From: Diplodia intermedia
Taxonomy: Eukaryota > Ascomycota > Dothideomycetes > Botryosphaeriales > Botryosphaeriaceae
DNA: 64,000 nt
Assembly: GCA_021495925.1 (NCBI GenBank)
Contig: JAKEKT010000125.1
Span: forward strand, 1 to 64,000
Reading direction: 5' to 3'
A model generated the notes under the pieces. That model did not search any database. It saw only the letters and a program-made list of their open reading frames with translations, and had not been told where the DNA came from. Both the position numbers and the translations under genes were made by a program. This document shows, one piece after another, positions 1-10,024 of this stretch. Numbering within the stretch: position 1 is the first letter of the stretch; each line of letters starts with the position of its first letter.

Positions 1-9
1 TACCTACGA

Positions 10-1319
10 TTAGCAACGGCGGAAAGAGCGTGAGACGGCTGCCTTGAACGAATGCGGCAAGCCGAAGGAGCGAGGAAACGAAAGGACGGGCGTGTGCTGG
101 AGGAGCAACCCAAAGAACACCATATCGTCATCCCCCCTAACCGGCACCGTATACCCGACCCCATCCGCATACACGCCCTGCACGCCGGGGCCCCAGACGG
201 TCGTGAAGTAGCCGGGGGCGGGCGAGTTCTCGAGCTGCAGCGGGGGATCGTCGTAGGCGTAGCCCCACAGCGCGGCCCACTGCTTCATCGACTCGGCGTA
301 GAGCTGCGGCTTGAGCGTCGCGTCGGCGCCGCCGTGGTAGACGCGCATGCGCGGCCGCGGCGCCGCGTACGCCGGCAGGTTGTACATGGCGCGCGCGACG
401 GCGGCCCACCGCTCGGGCGACGCCGTCGATTCGCCGTCGGCGCACGTGCCGTTCCACGCGTCGACGGCGCCCGTGGCCGACGCGAAGCAGCCCGCCGGCA
501 CGCCCGAGTAGACGGTCGCGGCGGCGAAGAGCGGGGGGTAGGTTGCGGCGAGGACGTTCTGTTGGTCGTGGAAGGGAGTGGGCGGGCTTGTTAGCGGGGC
601 GGCGCGGTTTTGCGAAACGGCTTGGGCGGTTGCGGTGGTGTGGGTTCTCGGATATAGGATATTGGTCGATGAAGGACACCGTAGAGGTGAAGGTGGCGAA
701 GTAGAGAGATAAAAGGACTCACCGTCATCATGGCGCCCGAGCCCGACCCCGTCACAAACACCTTGCTGGCGTCGGCGCCGTACTTGTCGATGGCGTAGGT
801 GACCATGTTGGCGATGGAGTTGCTGTCGCCGCCGCCGTTGTGCGTCAGCGTCGCCTGCGAGCTCACATCCCAGCACGAGCCGTCATGGGGACTGCTCGGG
901 TAGATGACGACGAAGCCGTAGCGCTCCGCGAGCGTGGCGTAGGGCGAGCCGTTGTAGTAGGCTTGCGCGTTGCCGGTGCAGTAGTGACTGTCCGTCGTTT
1001 TTCGTGTCAGCTGCAATACGTCTTTGTCTTCAGGAGACCAGGGGGTCGGTGGTCTGGGTAAGAAGACTTACATGGCAACGACGATGCCGGGATTGACGGC
1101 AAGCTTGGCGGGGACGTAGACGTACCTGTGCGTTATGGTTAGCCGGATGGTTCGTCGAGAGCCAGATGAGGACTGATTCACGTACATGGGCACGCCGGCT
1201 GGGTTGTCGCCATAGTCCGGTACCTGGTGTAGCGAAGCGCGCTTCTCCAACGCCATGGCATTGATCGACGTCGACAGCAATGTGACGGCCAGTACCGAAA
1301 GGAAGCTGGACATCGCCAT
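10..1319 (-). CDS. Secreted CE1 acetylxylan-esterase-like protein, probably inactive
   Basis: Predicted exons 1186-1319, 1072-1125, 723-987 and 10-558 (minus strand) give 333 residues; introns are 60, 84 and 164 nt with clean GT-AG borders. The start is the ATG followed by a hydrophobic signal peptide (about residues 1-22). The body matches the carbohydrate esterase family 1/PHB-depolymerase-like fold of fungal acetylxylan esterases (AxeA), which remove acetyl groups from xylan outside the cell: an HYCTGNAQAYY stretch, the nucleophile-elbow region VTGSGSGAMMT, and HGGADATL with the expected Asp (about residue 230). Two catalytic positions are altered. The elbow reads G-S-G-S-G, with Gly145 at the central Ser position. 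The expected His in GVGHTVPV is Tyr287. The frame also runs about 31 residues past the FFGL motif where relatives usually stop. Family assignment is firm; loss of activity is inferred from remembered family alignments. Confidence 0.85.
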
Positions 1320-2510
1320 GGCCAGTGATGGGGATAGACTGTCTTGCCAAGAAAGCGTGTACAGGGAAGAATGGCAAAGAGAGAAGAAACCCGGTAAGGA
1401 GGAATGGATGGACAGTCCGAAGCAGATGCCAAATGCTCCCTGACTCGAGACTTTATACAAATCCGAGGAATGGCCTCCAAGGGCTTGGCTGTCTCTGCTT
1501 GCAATCAGTCGGCCATGTTAATACTTTCCTCCAGGGCCGTAGAGCGTACCGAAGGCCGCATCATATGGACGGGCGGATGTCGGCAGGCGGGCCGTAACGC
1601 AGAGAAGAAAAAACATGCTCGAGTCGTGCTGAAGCGAAAGCTTAAAACACAGCCGCACTCGGGCCGCATAGCCAAGCGCAGCCACCCGATGAAAGCGGAG
1701 AGTCATGGGCATATGTGTCCGTGAGCACCCAGCAGAACGAACGGCTCGGTACGTCGCTGCATTTAGCCAAAAGGTCAACCTTGCCCGCTTTCGGTGCGTG
1801 CCGGAACCCGTGCCGACGACGTTTCTGCTCTTTCAATGATTTCGGCTAGTCGAAAGAATCCGGGGTAAACCCTTACTGCTTTAGCTGGGCGCCAGTAGCT
1901 TAAATGACTAAAGTAGCTGCGGATTTGACTGAAGGTGCGGGGAGCCATTAGTTGTTCGACAGCTTGATATCGCCATGGTCTGGAGACCCAACTCACTTCC
2001 GACTCAATCCCCACAATCGTAAGGTGACAAGACCCATTGGGACTCCACAAACGCGCATGAACAAGCAACTGTTTCAAGGGGGATCCAAACATGTTCAATA
2101 CTCATTATATCAGCTTTCTTCGTTTGATCAAAGCCTTGTTGGTGGCAGAGATAGCCATTACTGATGCAGCCAGAAGGGTATTCCATCAAACAATCGTGTC
2201 AACGCCCGCCCGTAAGCCAACCATCTCATCGAACTAGAAATTAAAGTATCCCGTCGTAATCCTAAAGAAGTTTTGGAAATATAGCACTCTCGCAACGTGC
2301 ATGTGCAATCGCCGCCATAAGCTTGTTTTCTCTGGATGCCATTCGAATCCAGTGCCGTCATCATCCCTGGACCAATTTTAATGTCCGGTCCTGGACAGTC
2401 ATGTACCGCGGTCTAATTGACCAGAGACAAAAGTTTCCACAAATCAATGAAGAATACGATACCCAAGAGCCGCGTTGACACGAGAATCTTAAATCTTTCC
2501 CCCGGCGCTT
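1320..2510. other. Intergenic, no gene recognised
   Basis: About 1.2 kb between the CE1 gene start and the end of the DUF2985 gene. The part next to 1320 should hold the CE1 promoter. Open frames here are short and overlapping, with no recognisable domain. Confidence 0.6.
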
Positions 2511-4846
2511 CTACCGATGGTCCTCGGCGGCAGTGGTCACGTCGATATCGCCCAGGTCCGGTCGCGAATCGGCCTCGCTAATCCGAGGCGGCGGCTCGTC
2601 GGTCTTCCGGATGATGTTGAGACTCCGACGAGGCCTGTCCTCCGATTTCCTCGACACATCCAGACTCCGGCGCGAGTTATCTTCAGTCTTCCGGAGCACG
2701 TCGAAGCTCCTGCGCGGGCGGTCCTCACTGCGTTTGCTGCCGAAGAGGTCCAAACTCATGCGGCCCTTTTTCTCCTTGTTGTCCTCCAAATCCGTCTCCT
2801 CGCCTGCTTCTTCCAGTCGCCGTAACCTCTCGTCGTGCTTCTCTTGCCGTCTCTGCATCTTGTGGATGGCCTCCTCCGTGAGCTCTTGCCGGGACATCCT
2901 TTCAATGACGTCCTTCTTGCGCGTCCTTCGGTCGCCGACGGAAATCAGGATACCAGCTGTAATGTTGACAGTAATCGAGCAACACAGAATGACGGCGGTT
3001 AGCGCTCCAGGGCGAACATGGTAGTCGATACCCCATGTGCAGGCTCCAAGAGCAATTTGAAGACAGGAATGGCAGTCCAGAAGAGTAACGATAACGATGA
3101 GGAGCCGGAGGGGAAATGCGAAGTGCGTATCCGTCTCGTGAGGCTTGTAGAAAGTATGAGACTTGGCGAACTTCTCCTGGTGGTGCACTAAAGTAGCCTG
3201 CTGCTTGGGGTTGAGCACGCTGAGCTCTTCCTGTTCGTGTCTCGAAGCCTCGATATCAGTATCAGGCGGCACCGGCTCGTTGGGCAGGTCGTTCTTGTCC
3301 TGAAGTTTCGGTAAGGCTTTCTCCTTCCGCAGCTTCCACGTCTTTCGGTCTGTGGAAGTGTGAGTACATCATCGAAAGATACAAACAGTCAGCTTGGGCT
3401 AAGGGGTAACGTACGATAGTGAGCTATGAAGATCATGTGATAGGTATCGACGGCACGGAACGGAGCGAGGCCATCTCCCACGATAGCGAAAAGGGCAACC
3501 AGCACATTGTCGATGACGTTGATGATGTAATGCTGGCGGTCACCAACATAGATCCATCCAATCAGGAAAAGCACCCAGGCCAAACCGAAGAGAGTGATGA
3601 GCGTGGCGTATAGGGTCACCAGGAACCCCAAAGGCTTGCTGACATACTTGCCGAAGCCTTTCAAGCTACGCTTAAACCTGGAGCGGCGCGAGTGAAGCAT
3701 GTGCCGCACATAGTCGTTCAGCTCGGCTTTGTCCTCTTCGGTCCAGCCATCGAGCGTGATCCCGTGGGGCAGCACCGCATAACGTGACTCACTCAAGGCG
3801 GAGGTGATGCTAAAGGCACGTTCACTCGGAGTTCCGGGTCGGTCTGCACTGGTCCTTGGTCGTTCTGCACTGCCGACCGGTCGCAGTTCGGGCATCGTTG
3901 GCATGTGCTGCAGCGGTCTGATGGGGGGGCCGCCGGCAGCAGCAGCCTCGAATTCGCCTTGCTTCTCCCTCGACGACGTCTGAGGCCTCCCGGCGGCGGC
4001 GGGGTACGCCGGAAGACGAGACAAGTCATAGGTAGGCCGTCTGTTCACGAACCTGCCCAGCTGGGGGACGAAGAGGGAGTTCTGAATGTTGGTCAAGGAG
4101 GACAACGCCGAAACCTCGGGATCTATCAAACGGGAGAGTCAGCGTCCGAAAGCCGTGGGCCCCGTTTATCGCGTGGTCCGTGGCGGCGGCGACATACCAA
4201 TAACATCGAGCAGATCGACGATCCTGGAATCGTACAGGTTCTCGGGCAGGGCTTGGTGGGGCGGCTGTTGTGCACCGTCTGCGTTGCGATGCAGGCCAAG
4301 GCCGTTGAGCGCGGCGACGCTGGCCCGGCGGAAGCGACCCGACCCGCTAGCCAAGCCCGGCCGTGCTGGCTGGGTGGGCTCGAAGGCGGTGGCGTCCGTA
4401 TTGTTGTTCTGCGGCAGCTCGGGCACCGAGGGCATGTTGTTGATCCCGGTGCGGGCGCGGGTGAGCTCTCCGACGTCGAATGTCGGCCGGTGCGGCTCGG
4501 AGCTCGAGCGTCGGCGGTTGGCCTGCCATTCGTTCTCCAGCGCCTGGCGCCGCATGTCCTGCTCCAGCTGCTCATGCTGCTCCTCTTGCTGCTGCTGGTT
4601 CTGCTGGCGGAGGCTGGGGATGGTCTCCAGCCGGCCGACCTGGCCCGATGGCAGGCGTCGAAGGCGGATGGCCGACTCGCGGGGTTGCAGGTTCGGGCGC
4701 GACGTTACGGGATAGAGCCGGCTGGACTGTTGGGCAGCGCGCGAAGGGGAGGTGGCGGCGACGGCGCCGTCGGCAGAGCTGGCAGAGGCGCGACGGGCGC
4801 GGCGCAGGGGCGAGCCATTGCGACGGTTGGGCGAGGGGGAGGCCAT
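2511..4846 (-). CDS. DUF2985-family integral membrane protein
   Basis: Predicted exons 4198-4846, 3415-4122 and 2511-3349 encode 731 residues. The first ~210 residues are disordered and rich in Arg, Ser, Gln and Pro. The membrane part begins after a basic stretch (RRSRFKRSLKGFGKYVSKP), with hydrophobic segments around GFLVTLYATLITLFGLAWVL and NVLVALFAIVGDGLAPFRAVDTY. A second pair follows in exon 3, around PLRLLIVIVTLLDCHSCLQIAL and ALTAVILCCSITVNITAGIL. The GLAPFR and DCHSCLQIALG motifs are what I recall of the fungal DUF2985 membrane family, whose function is unknown. The C-terminus is charged, with a coiled-coil-like stretch and about four copies of an RRSLDV/RKSEDR unit. The start ATG begins a long open exon and intron borders join the DUF2985 motifs in frame. 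Function is not assignable; membrane location is clear. Confidence 0.8.
2550..2730 (-). repeat. Coding tandem repeat in DUF2985 protein tail
   Basis: Within the last exon, about four diverged units of ~14-16 residues follow the pattern (K/R)-(S/T)-E-D-x-(P/S)-R-R-S-(F/L)-(D/N)-(V/I)-(L/S/I)-R-K. They are basic, serine-rich and likely disordered. R-R-S matches a basophilic kinase consensus, so phosphorylation is a reasonable inference. Confidence 0.7.
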
Positions 4847-5756
4847 GTCTACCTCCGCGATCGAAGGAGACGATGGAGAGGCGAGAGGTAAATAATCAGA
4901 TCGCTGCGACCCCGGAAAGGACTACATAGCCCGCCTGGACCGCCAGATGCGGCGCTCGGGCGCCACGTGTGGCACTGGCTGCCCTCTACGTCACTTTAGC
5001 GCCTTGTTTTTACTTGCTTCGCACTCCCTCGCGCGCATCGCTCGGCCTCCGCGCGGCCCATTTCCGATGCGTCTGCGCGCAGCCATCCCCAATCCCCGTC
5101 CAGCGCCCCGCCAGCCGCCGCTCGTCAGCACCCTGCGCAATCCGTCAGCAAAGCCACAGCGCCTAGCGCGCTCCCCTTTGGGCCGACAAACATCTCTGCC
5201 GACTGAATAGGAGCGGTCGGACTCGTCTCCTGGCTGGCTGCTGCAATCTGCTGGGCCAGCAGGTTCAGAATTGCGGGACGCTAGCCGAATTTAGTCGCCG
5301 ATCAAACGCGCAGATCCTCAAGTGACAGCTCGTCCGCATGGGCCATTGCCGTCTTAACTTCTACTTCACCCCACCCGGCTACTGGATGTTGTTCCTTTTC
5401 AGTCGGGCCAGACCGCTACAATTACGCCATGCTGCGTGGCCGAGCCTCTTTCCAGGCACTTTTCCCGTCTATAAATGTCCGTATTAACACTTCAATTGCC
5501 CGTTCTATGCTGCACTTGCGCTTCACCAATAAGCTAATAGGCCTTGTATGTATGACTCAGTGATATGGCATTGTTATAGCAAAAGCAGGTAGCTGACTCG
5601 AGTCCGATGAATTCATTGTAACACTAAAGCATACCCATCCGTCCTTCCACGACCACTGGAGCCGTGTCCTACGTCCCATCGTCTGCATAGGGGGTATAAT
5701 ATCAAGAAAGCAACCAAAGGAAATTCAGGCTAATGAACGCCATAACGAGAACCTGC
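4847..5756. other. Intergenic region between tail of annexin gene and DUF2985 start
   Basis: Holds the promoter of the DUF2985 gene near 4850-5100 (GC-rich) and the 3' flank of the annexin gene near 5757. A TATAAAT-like string lies near 5470, but no gene can be tied to it. No coding region recognised. Confidence 0.5.
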
Positions 5757-7277
5757 TTACTCGATCATAGCAACGAGCATCCTCTCATAATCGCCCCTCG
5801 TCTCGCCTTCGATCCTCTTCCTGAGATCCTTTCCATACCTCGCCCTGTAAGCCTGCTTGACGGCCTCCTTGAAGCCGCGATCCCAGTGGACCCTCACGAC
5901 ACGATCGATAAGATGCCTATCATGAGTACCAACGCCCGACATGGATTCCTCGAGAAGCTCAGCCTCCGCCATCGGCCTGTTGAGTGCACGCATGAGGGTA
6001 AGATGCAGCGCGTCTTTCATGTGACCCGAGAACTTGGAGCCGATTGCCTTGGTGAGCGACTGGTGGTAGCGACGCTGGTACGCGTCCGCAATGGCACGGA
6101 GCTCGCCGTCCGACCGCTGCGAAAGGACCTGGCAAGCGTGAACGGCATTCTTGTTCAAGCCGACCGGCCCGGTTCCCATTGCATTCTGCAGCTCCGTGGT
6201 GGCCTGCTCGATGTTCTGGGGGATGATCGGAGTCGACTCCTCGTGCCTGGTGCCGGCGGCAAGCATCACGAATAGCGTTTCCGTGCCTGCGGATAGGTCT
6301 CCTCTGAGGTCGGCCTCTAGGTCCTTGTTAAACATCTTCCTGTATTCTGCCCTGATGGCGTGGACGTCGGCGTTGGTACGGCCGCAGAGCACATCATTCA
6401 AATCCGACTCCTTGGTTCCCACACCCCTCATGGCGTGGAACAGAGTGTGGGCATCCTGCTGAAGAGGGCCGCGAGCACAAGCCAGGAGCGCCTCTCTAAA
6501 GTCGCCGCTCGTCTCCTTTTCCAAATCGCGCAGTAGGTCCCTCATAAAGCGCTGGTTATATGTGTTGCGGACCGAAAACATTTGCACAGGATCCAGCTTG
6601 GAGAGCACGCGGATTACTGCCTTTTCGTCGGTACCGAAGCCCTTCATTGCTTTTCGGAGGGCTTCAGCTTCCATACTTGTCTCGACAAAAGGCATTTGGC
6701 TGGAGTATCCTAGTGAAGGAGGCGCGGGCGGGCCGCCGCCATAGGCCTGCACAGCCGGCGCACCATATTGGCCGGGAGGCGGCGCGCCATATTGCCCGGG
6801 AGGAGGTCCTGGCGGGGGAGCGCCATACTGTCCGGGCGGAGGCGCGCCGTAACCATGCTGCTGAGGCGGATACTGGCCGGGAGGAGGGCTAAACTGCTGT
6901 TGCGGCGGCGGATAGCCCTGAGGAGCACCGTACTGCTGCTGCTGCGGCGGCGGGTAGCCGGGGGCGCCGTACTGCTGGGGAGGAGGGTAGCCTTGGGGCG
7001 GGTAACCGCCCTGGGGAGGGTACTGGTGATGCGACATTGAGGGTGGCGGCGGTGGTGGTCGATTATAGCCTTGTTGAGGATAAGGCGAGTAAGACTGGTT
7101 TGGTGGGGGCTGGTTGTAGCCCGGCTGAGGGGAGTCTTTATGTACAAAGTGACGAGGAAGGAGCGACGTCAGCGCCAAGTGCTCAGCCTTGGGGGCTGTT
7201 GGGGCGCAATGAGACTTACAGGGCTGCTGGAATGGTGGAGGACGTCCGCCGGGTGGCGGTTGCTGGTAGTACGACAT
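5757..7277 (-). CDS. Fungal annexin with Pro/Gly/Gln/Tyr-rich N-terminus
   Basis: Exons 7220-7277 and 5757-7135, with an 84-nt intron, encode 478 residues. The first ~155 residues are a low-complexity tail built from PPPQQ, QYGAP and GYPPPQ units. The annexin core follows: four ~70-residue repeats. Type-II calcium loops are visible as MKGFGTDEKAV (repeat 1), MRGVGTKESDL (repeat 2) and MSGVGTHDRHLID (repeat 4); repeat 3 (GPVGLNKNAVHAC) is degenerate. Annexins bind acidic phospholipids in a Ca2+-dependent way and act at membranes in trafficking and repair. The Pro/Gln/Tyr tail resembles those of fungal AnxC proteins and of animal annexins A7 and A11. The start is fixed by MSYYQQPPPGG, which splices in frame into the rest of the tail. 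Confidence in family is very high; specific role unknown. Confidence 0.93.
   Translation of the reverse strand: MSYYQQPPPGGRPPPFQQPCKSHCAPTAPKAEHLALTSLLPRHFVHKDSPQPGYNQPPPNQSYSPYPQQGYNRPPPPPPSMSHHQYPPQGGYPPQGYPPPQQYGAPGYPPPQQQQYGAPQGYPPPQQQFSPPPGQYPPQQHGYGAPPPGQYGAPPPGPPPGQYGAPPPGQYGAPAVQAYGGGPPAPPSLGYSSQMPFVETSMEAEALRKAMKGFGTDEKAVIRVLSKLDPVQMFSVRNTYNQRFMRDLLRDLEKETSGDFREALLACARGPLQQDAHTLFHAMRGVGTKESDLNDVLCGRTNADVHAIRAEYRKMFNKDLEADLRGDLSAGTETLFVMLAAGTRHEESTPIIPQNIEQATTELQNAMGTGPVGLNKNAVHACQVLSQRSDGELRAIADAYQRRYHQSLTKAIGSKFSGHMKDALHLTLMRALNRPMAEAELLEESMSGVGTHDRHLIDRVVRVHWDRGFKEAVKQAYRARYGKDLRKRIEGETRGDYERMLVAMIE
6720..7100 (-). repeat. Low-complexity repeat coding for annexin tail
   Basis: Degenerate 12-30 nt units encode repeated QYGAPPPG, GYPPPQ and QQQQYGAP motifs. 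It is GC-rich and asymmetric, so the opposite strand also shows spurious open frames. A length-polymorphic microsatellite-like origin is inferred. Confidence 0.75.
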
Positions 7278-8585
7278 GAGCGGTGATTCACTAGCTGTAT
7301 GCAGAGAAGGGCAGAGAGGAGGAGCAATTGGCAGCGGTTGGCAATGTGCCGGAATGCCGGATGGGGGAGCGTTAAGAGCGCGCGCGGCGAGGACGGATGA
7401 CGACAGCGCGCGGTGGCTGACGAGAAGCGCGAGGCTGAGTTGGTCACAGCCACTCAAAAGTCGCGTGGCCGCCTCTGCAATTTGGGCTGCCCCTCACGCT
7501 CTGCACACCACATGATTGACAGTTGGGAGGCGCAGTCGTCTGCGCTTTATGAAATCCTCTGGGTGGGGGCCAACAAAGTACCCGCCGGTACCCTCGCCTC
7601 TGGCCGCGCCGCGATCCTCTGCACGCCGCCGGATCTGCTGCTGCTCTCTGCAGGCTGCCGTCAGCGCGTTCTTGGACCAGGGTCCCCTTTTACCAAAATC
7701 GGCCGCCGGGCGCAAGGCCGAGGCGCTACCTGCGCAAGCGCGGCAAGTGCCTTCAGCGAATGCAGCCGATCGTCGGTGTCTGCCTGGCTGCCGTGGTTGC
7801 AGATGCAGTGAAGCGTTCGCTGCACGCCAGGCACGCATGCTGGAGACGCAAACAGCAGCCCGAGTATCTATACCCGCGACATGCCTGCAACTGTCTCCAT
7901 TGTACCCGCGCACTCCGCCCCGACCTCAGCCTTGCTGCACTCCGCAACGGATGCACGTCTCACGGCCCAAGCCGTGTCCACCTCTCCGCTGTCGCCTCCA
8001 CACCAGAGGCCTGACTCACCCTAAACGTCATATATTCCGGGAATTGTGGCCCCTTCTTGGCACAGGGTCACCGGAGTCTCTTCAGATGCCATTCCATTCG
8101 TCGGTACTCGACGATACTTGAAAAGCGTATGAAGGCTTTTCCATGAAGCAAAAAGCCTAGTGACCCGCCGACAACACCGAGCAGCTGACTTGCAGCGTGC
8201 CCGATGATCTGTTCTCCTGCTGTTTAAATATGCTCCTCCCGCACCGCTCTGGTGCCAATGCGCATACGCGTGCAACTGCCTCTGTGCTTGTACTCTCGTC
8301 ACCCTAAAGTTTCACTCCCATCTCTAGCCTGCGATCCGGCGATCCTGCCTTCTTGGCTTCGCTTACACTACATAACCTCTGCATCATTTCTCCCCGCCTG
8401 ATTGCCCCTCACAAGGCAGGCTTTAATCCCGCACGGGGAAAAAGCAAGGGGCGTCGAAGTCAAAGAGAGAGAGGGTTTAAAAATCCGGAATTAGCCTCCC
8501 GCCTCCATCACTCGCATCCGACCTCTCCTACATCCATCAAACACTGAACCAATCCACCAAACCAACAACCAACCAACCAGCCACC
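7278..8585. other. Divergent intergenic region (annexin / small SR protein)
   Basis: 1.3 kb between two divergently transcribed genes, expected to hold both promoters. A TTTAAATA-like string lies near 8223, and a pyrimidine-rich, ATG-poor leader with repeated CCAACCAA lies at about 8540-8584 just before the + strand start. The overlapping open frames here have no recognised domain. Confidence 0.5.
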
Positions 8586-8960
8586 ATGCCCAGCAGCGAC
8601 CCCTACCGCGCCGGCCACGGCACCCATCATTTCGTGGCCCCGCCCCAAGCGTACACGGCGCCCCCACCCGTCAACAACCAGCAACAGCTCTCGCGCTACT
8701 ACCACGACGCCGGCGCCAACAACGCCAACAACACCAGCCTCGCGCCGTGGACGGCCCCGCCGGCGGGACCGCTCCGCGCCGACTCGTACCGCTCGCAGCG
8801 CTCGCAGCGCTCCCAGCGCTCGCATCGATCGCGCCGGTCCGTCCGGCTCGACGACGACGACAAGCATCGCGAGAAGCGGCCCACCGTGGGCGACTCGCTG
8901 TTCGCCTTCTGGGGCGTCATGTGGGGCGCGGTGCGGTCGCCGTCCGGGAAGCGTGGTTGA
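8586..8960 (+). CDS. Small hypothetical protein with SQR repeats
   Basis: A single exon of 124 codons starts with ATG in a good context (CCACCATGC) after a long pyrimidine/CCAAC leader. The N-terminal ~65 residues are Pro/Asn/Gln/Tyr-rich. A central block has tandem SQR units (RSQRSQRSQRSHRSRRS) followed by an acidic DDDDK patch. The last ~30 residues, with KRPTVGDSLFAFWGVMWGAV, look like a conserved short hydrophobic motif seen in small unnamed fungal proteins. No catalytic motif is seen and function is unknown. The codon-rich GC bias and distinct conserved-looking tail make it more than a chance ORF. Confidence 0.65.
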   Translation: MPSSDPYRAGHGTHHFVAPPQAYTAPPPVNNQQQLSRYYHDAGANNANNTSLAPWTAPPAGPLRADSYRSQRSQRSQRSHRSRRSVRLDDDDKHREKRPTVGDSLFAFWGVMWGAVRSPSGKRG

Positions 8961-10024
8961 ACGGCGGGGCCCCTCCCTTCCCCCCACCCTCCACCCACCT
9001 TCAGAATGGGAGAGGAAGAGGAAGAAAAAGACCGCGGCGAAGCATATGAGCCGAGTAATGAGAGAGAGGAAACCCAAAATGGAAGTTAGATACCCGGGAA
9101 GGAGGATACACATGAGGAGAAACATCCCGCATGCAACTTTCGTACTGTTGGGTTCGAGGCGTTTGATTTGTGGATTAGATGAGGATTGGGCGGGCTCATA
9201 GACTCTCTTGTTTGATTTCGTTTCTTTCTCTGCATAGTCATGGGTTGGGAAGTGAGAAACAAAACACAAGGCGGCGCTCTTCTTGCCTAGTATACTGTCA
9301 TCTCCTTGAAATGAATGAACGATCACTTACTCTTGGCACTTTGCTTGAGCTCCGGGGACGCAGCAGAGTAGTAGCAACAACGTCAACCAACGCGTGATGA
9401 TCACCAAGTAGCTTTAGAAAGCTTGTGAAGGTTCAACAATGATGATTTCGCCTTTCCCCTGAGCATGTATATGTGTCCTCGGTTCCGCCTCTGAAGAAAA
9501 TTTGGTACAAAGATCAGCACCTAACGTACAAGTGTTTTGAACAAGAAATGAGCTTCCAGCCGGAAACGCAAGATATGGCCGCCACAAGACTCAGCACTTG
9601 AGCCCATGTATTCTAGAATCGGACCAAAAAACGAAGAGAAATTGGCACAACTTAGATCCGAACTCCGCCTCGCCGAAACTTTTGCTGATGCCTGGAGAGG
9701 ACCAAAAGAATCCGCTCCGTGTCGTAGGGTTAAGAAGCGATATTCACATTATCCAAAGAATACGATTTAATAGATCCTAGGAGGAGGAGGAGGGACGCGC
9801 GTCTGATACTAGCCGGCCGTTGGAGATGGGCGTCAGCTCTGATGCAATCCACAGCCCGTTAGACGACGACTTTGAGCTCCTGTAGGGCTTGCCCAATGGC
9901 AACAACTTCGAGAGTCTGACACGCAGCGACAGGACCGATCGCGCTCCACGCCCGGGTAGTTACAAGAATATTAGGGCTTTTTGTTGAAGAAAATTCGTGT
10001 CGGTCGTGAGCGGTGCGACGGCGA
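8961..10024. other. Intergenic, 3' flanks of convergent genes
   Basis: Lies between the ends of two converging genes, so terminators and 3' UTRs are expected but no promoter is required. Moderately AT-richer than the flanking exons. No gene recognised. Confidence 0.55.

Noticed and set aside
9150..9165. GGTTCGAGG, resembling a tRNA B box
   Set aside because: No cloverleaf, anticodon arm or A box at suitable distance. Similar isolated GGTTCGAGG strings near 54350 and 55030 were rejected for the same reason.
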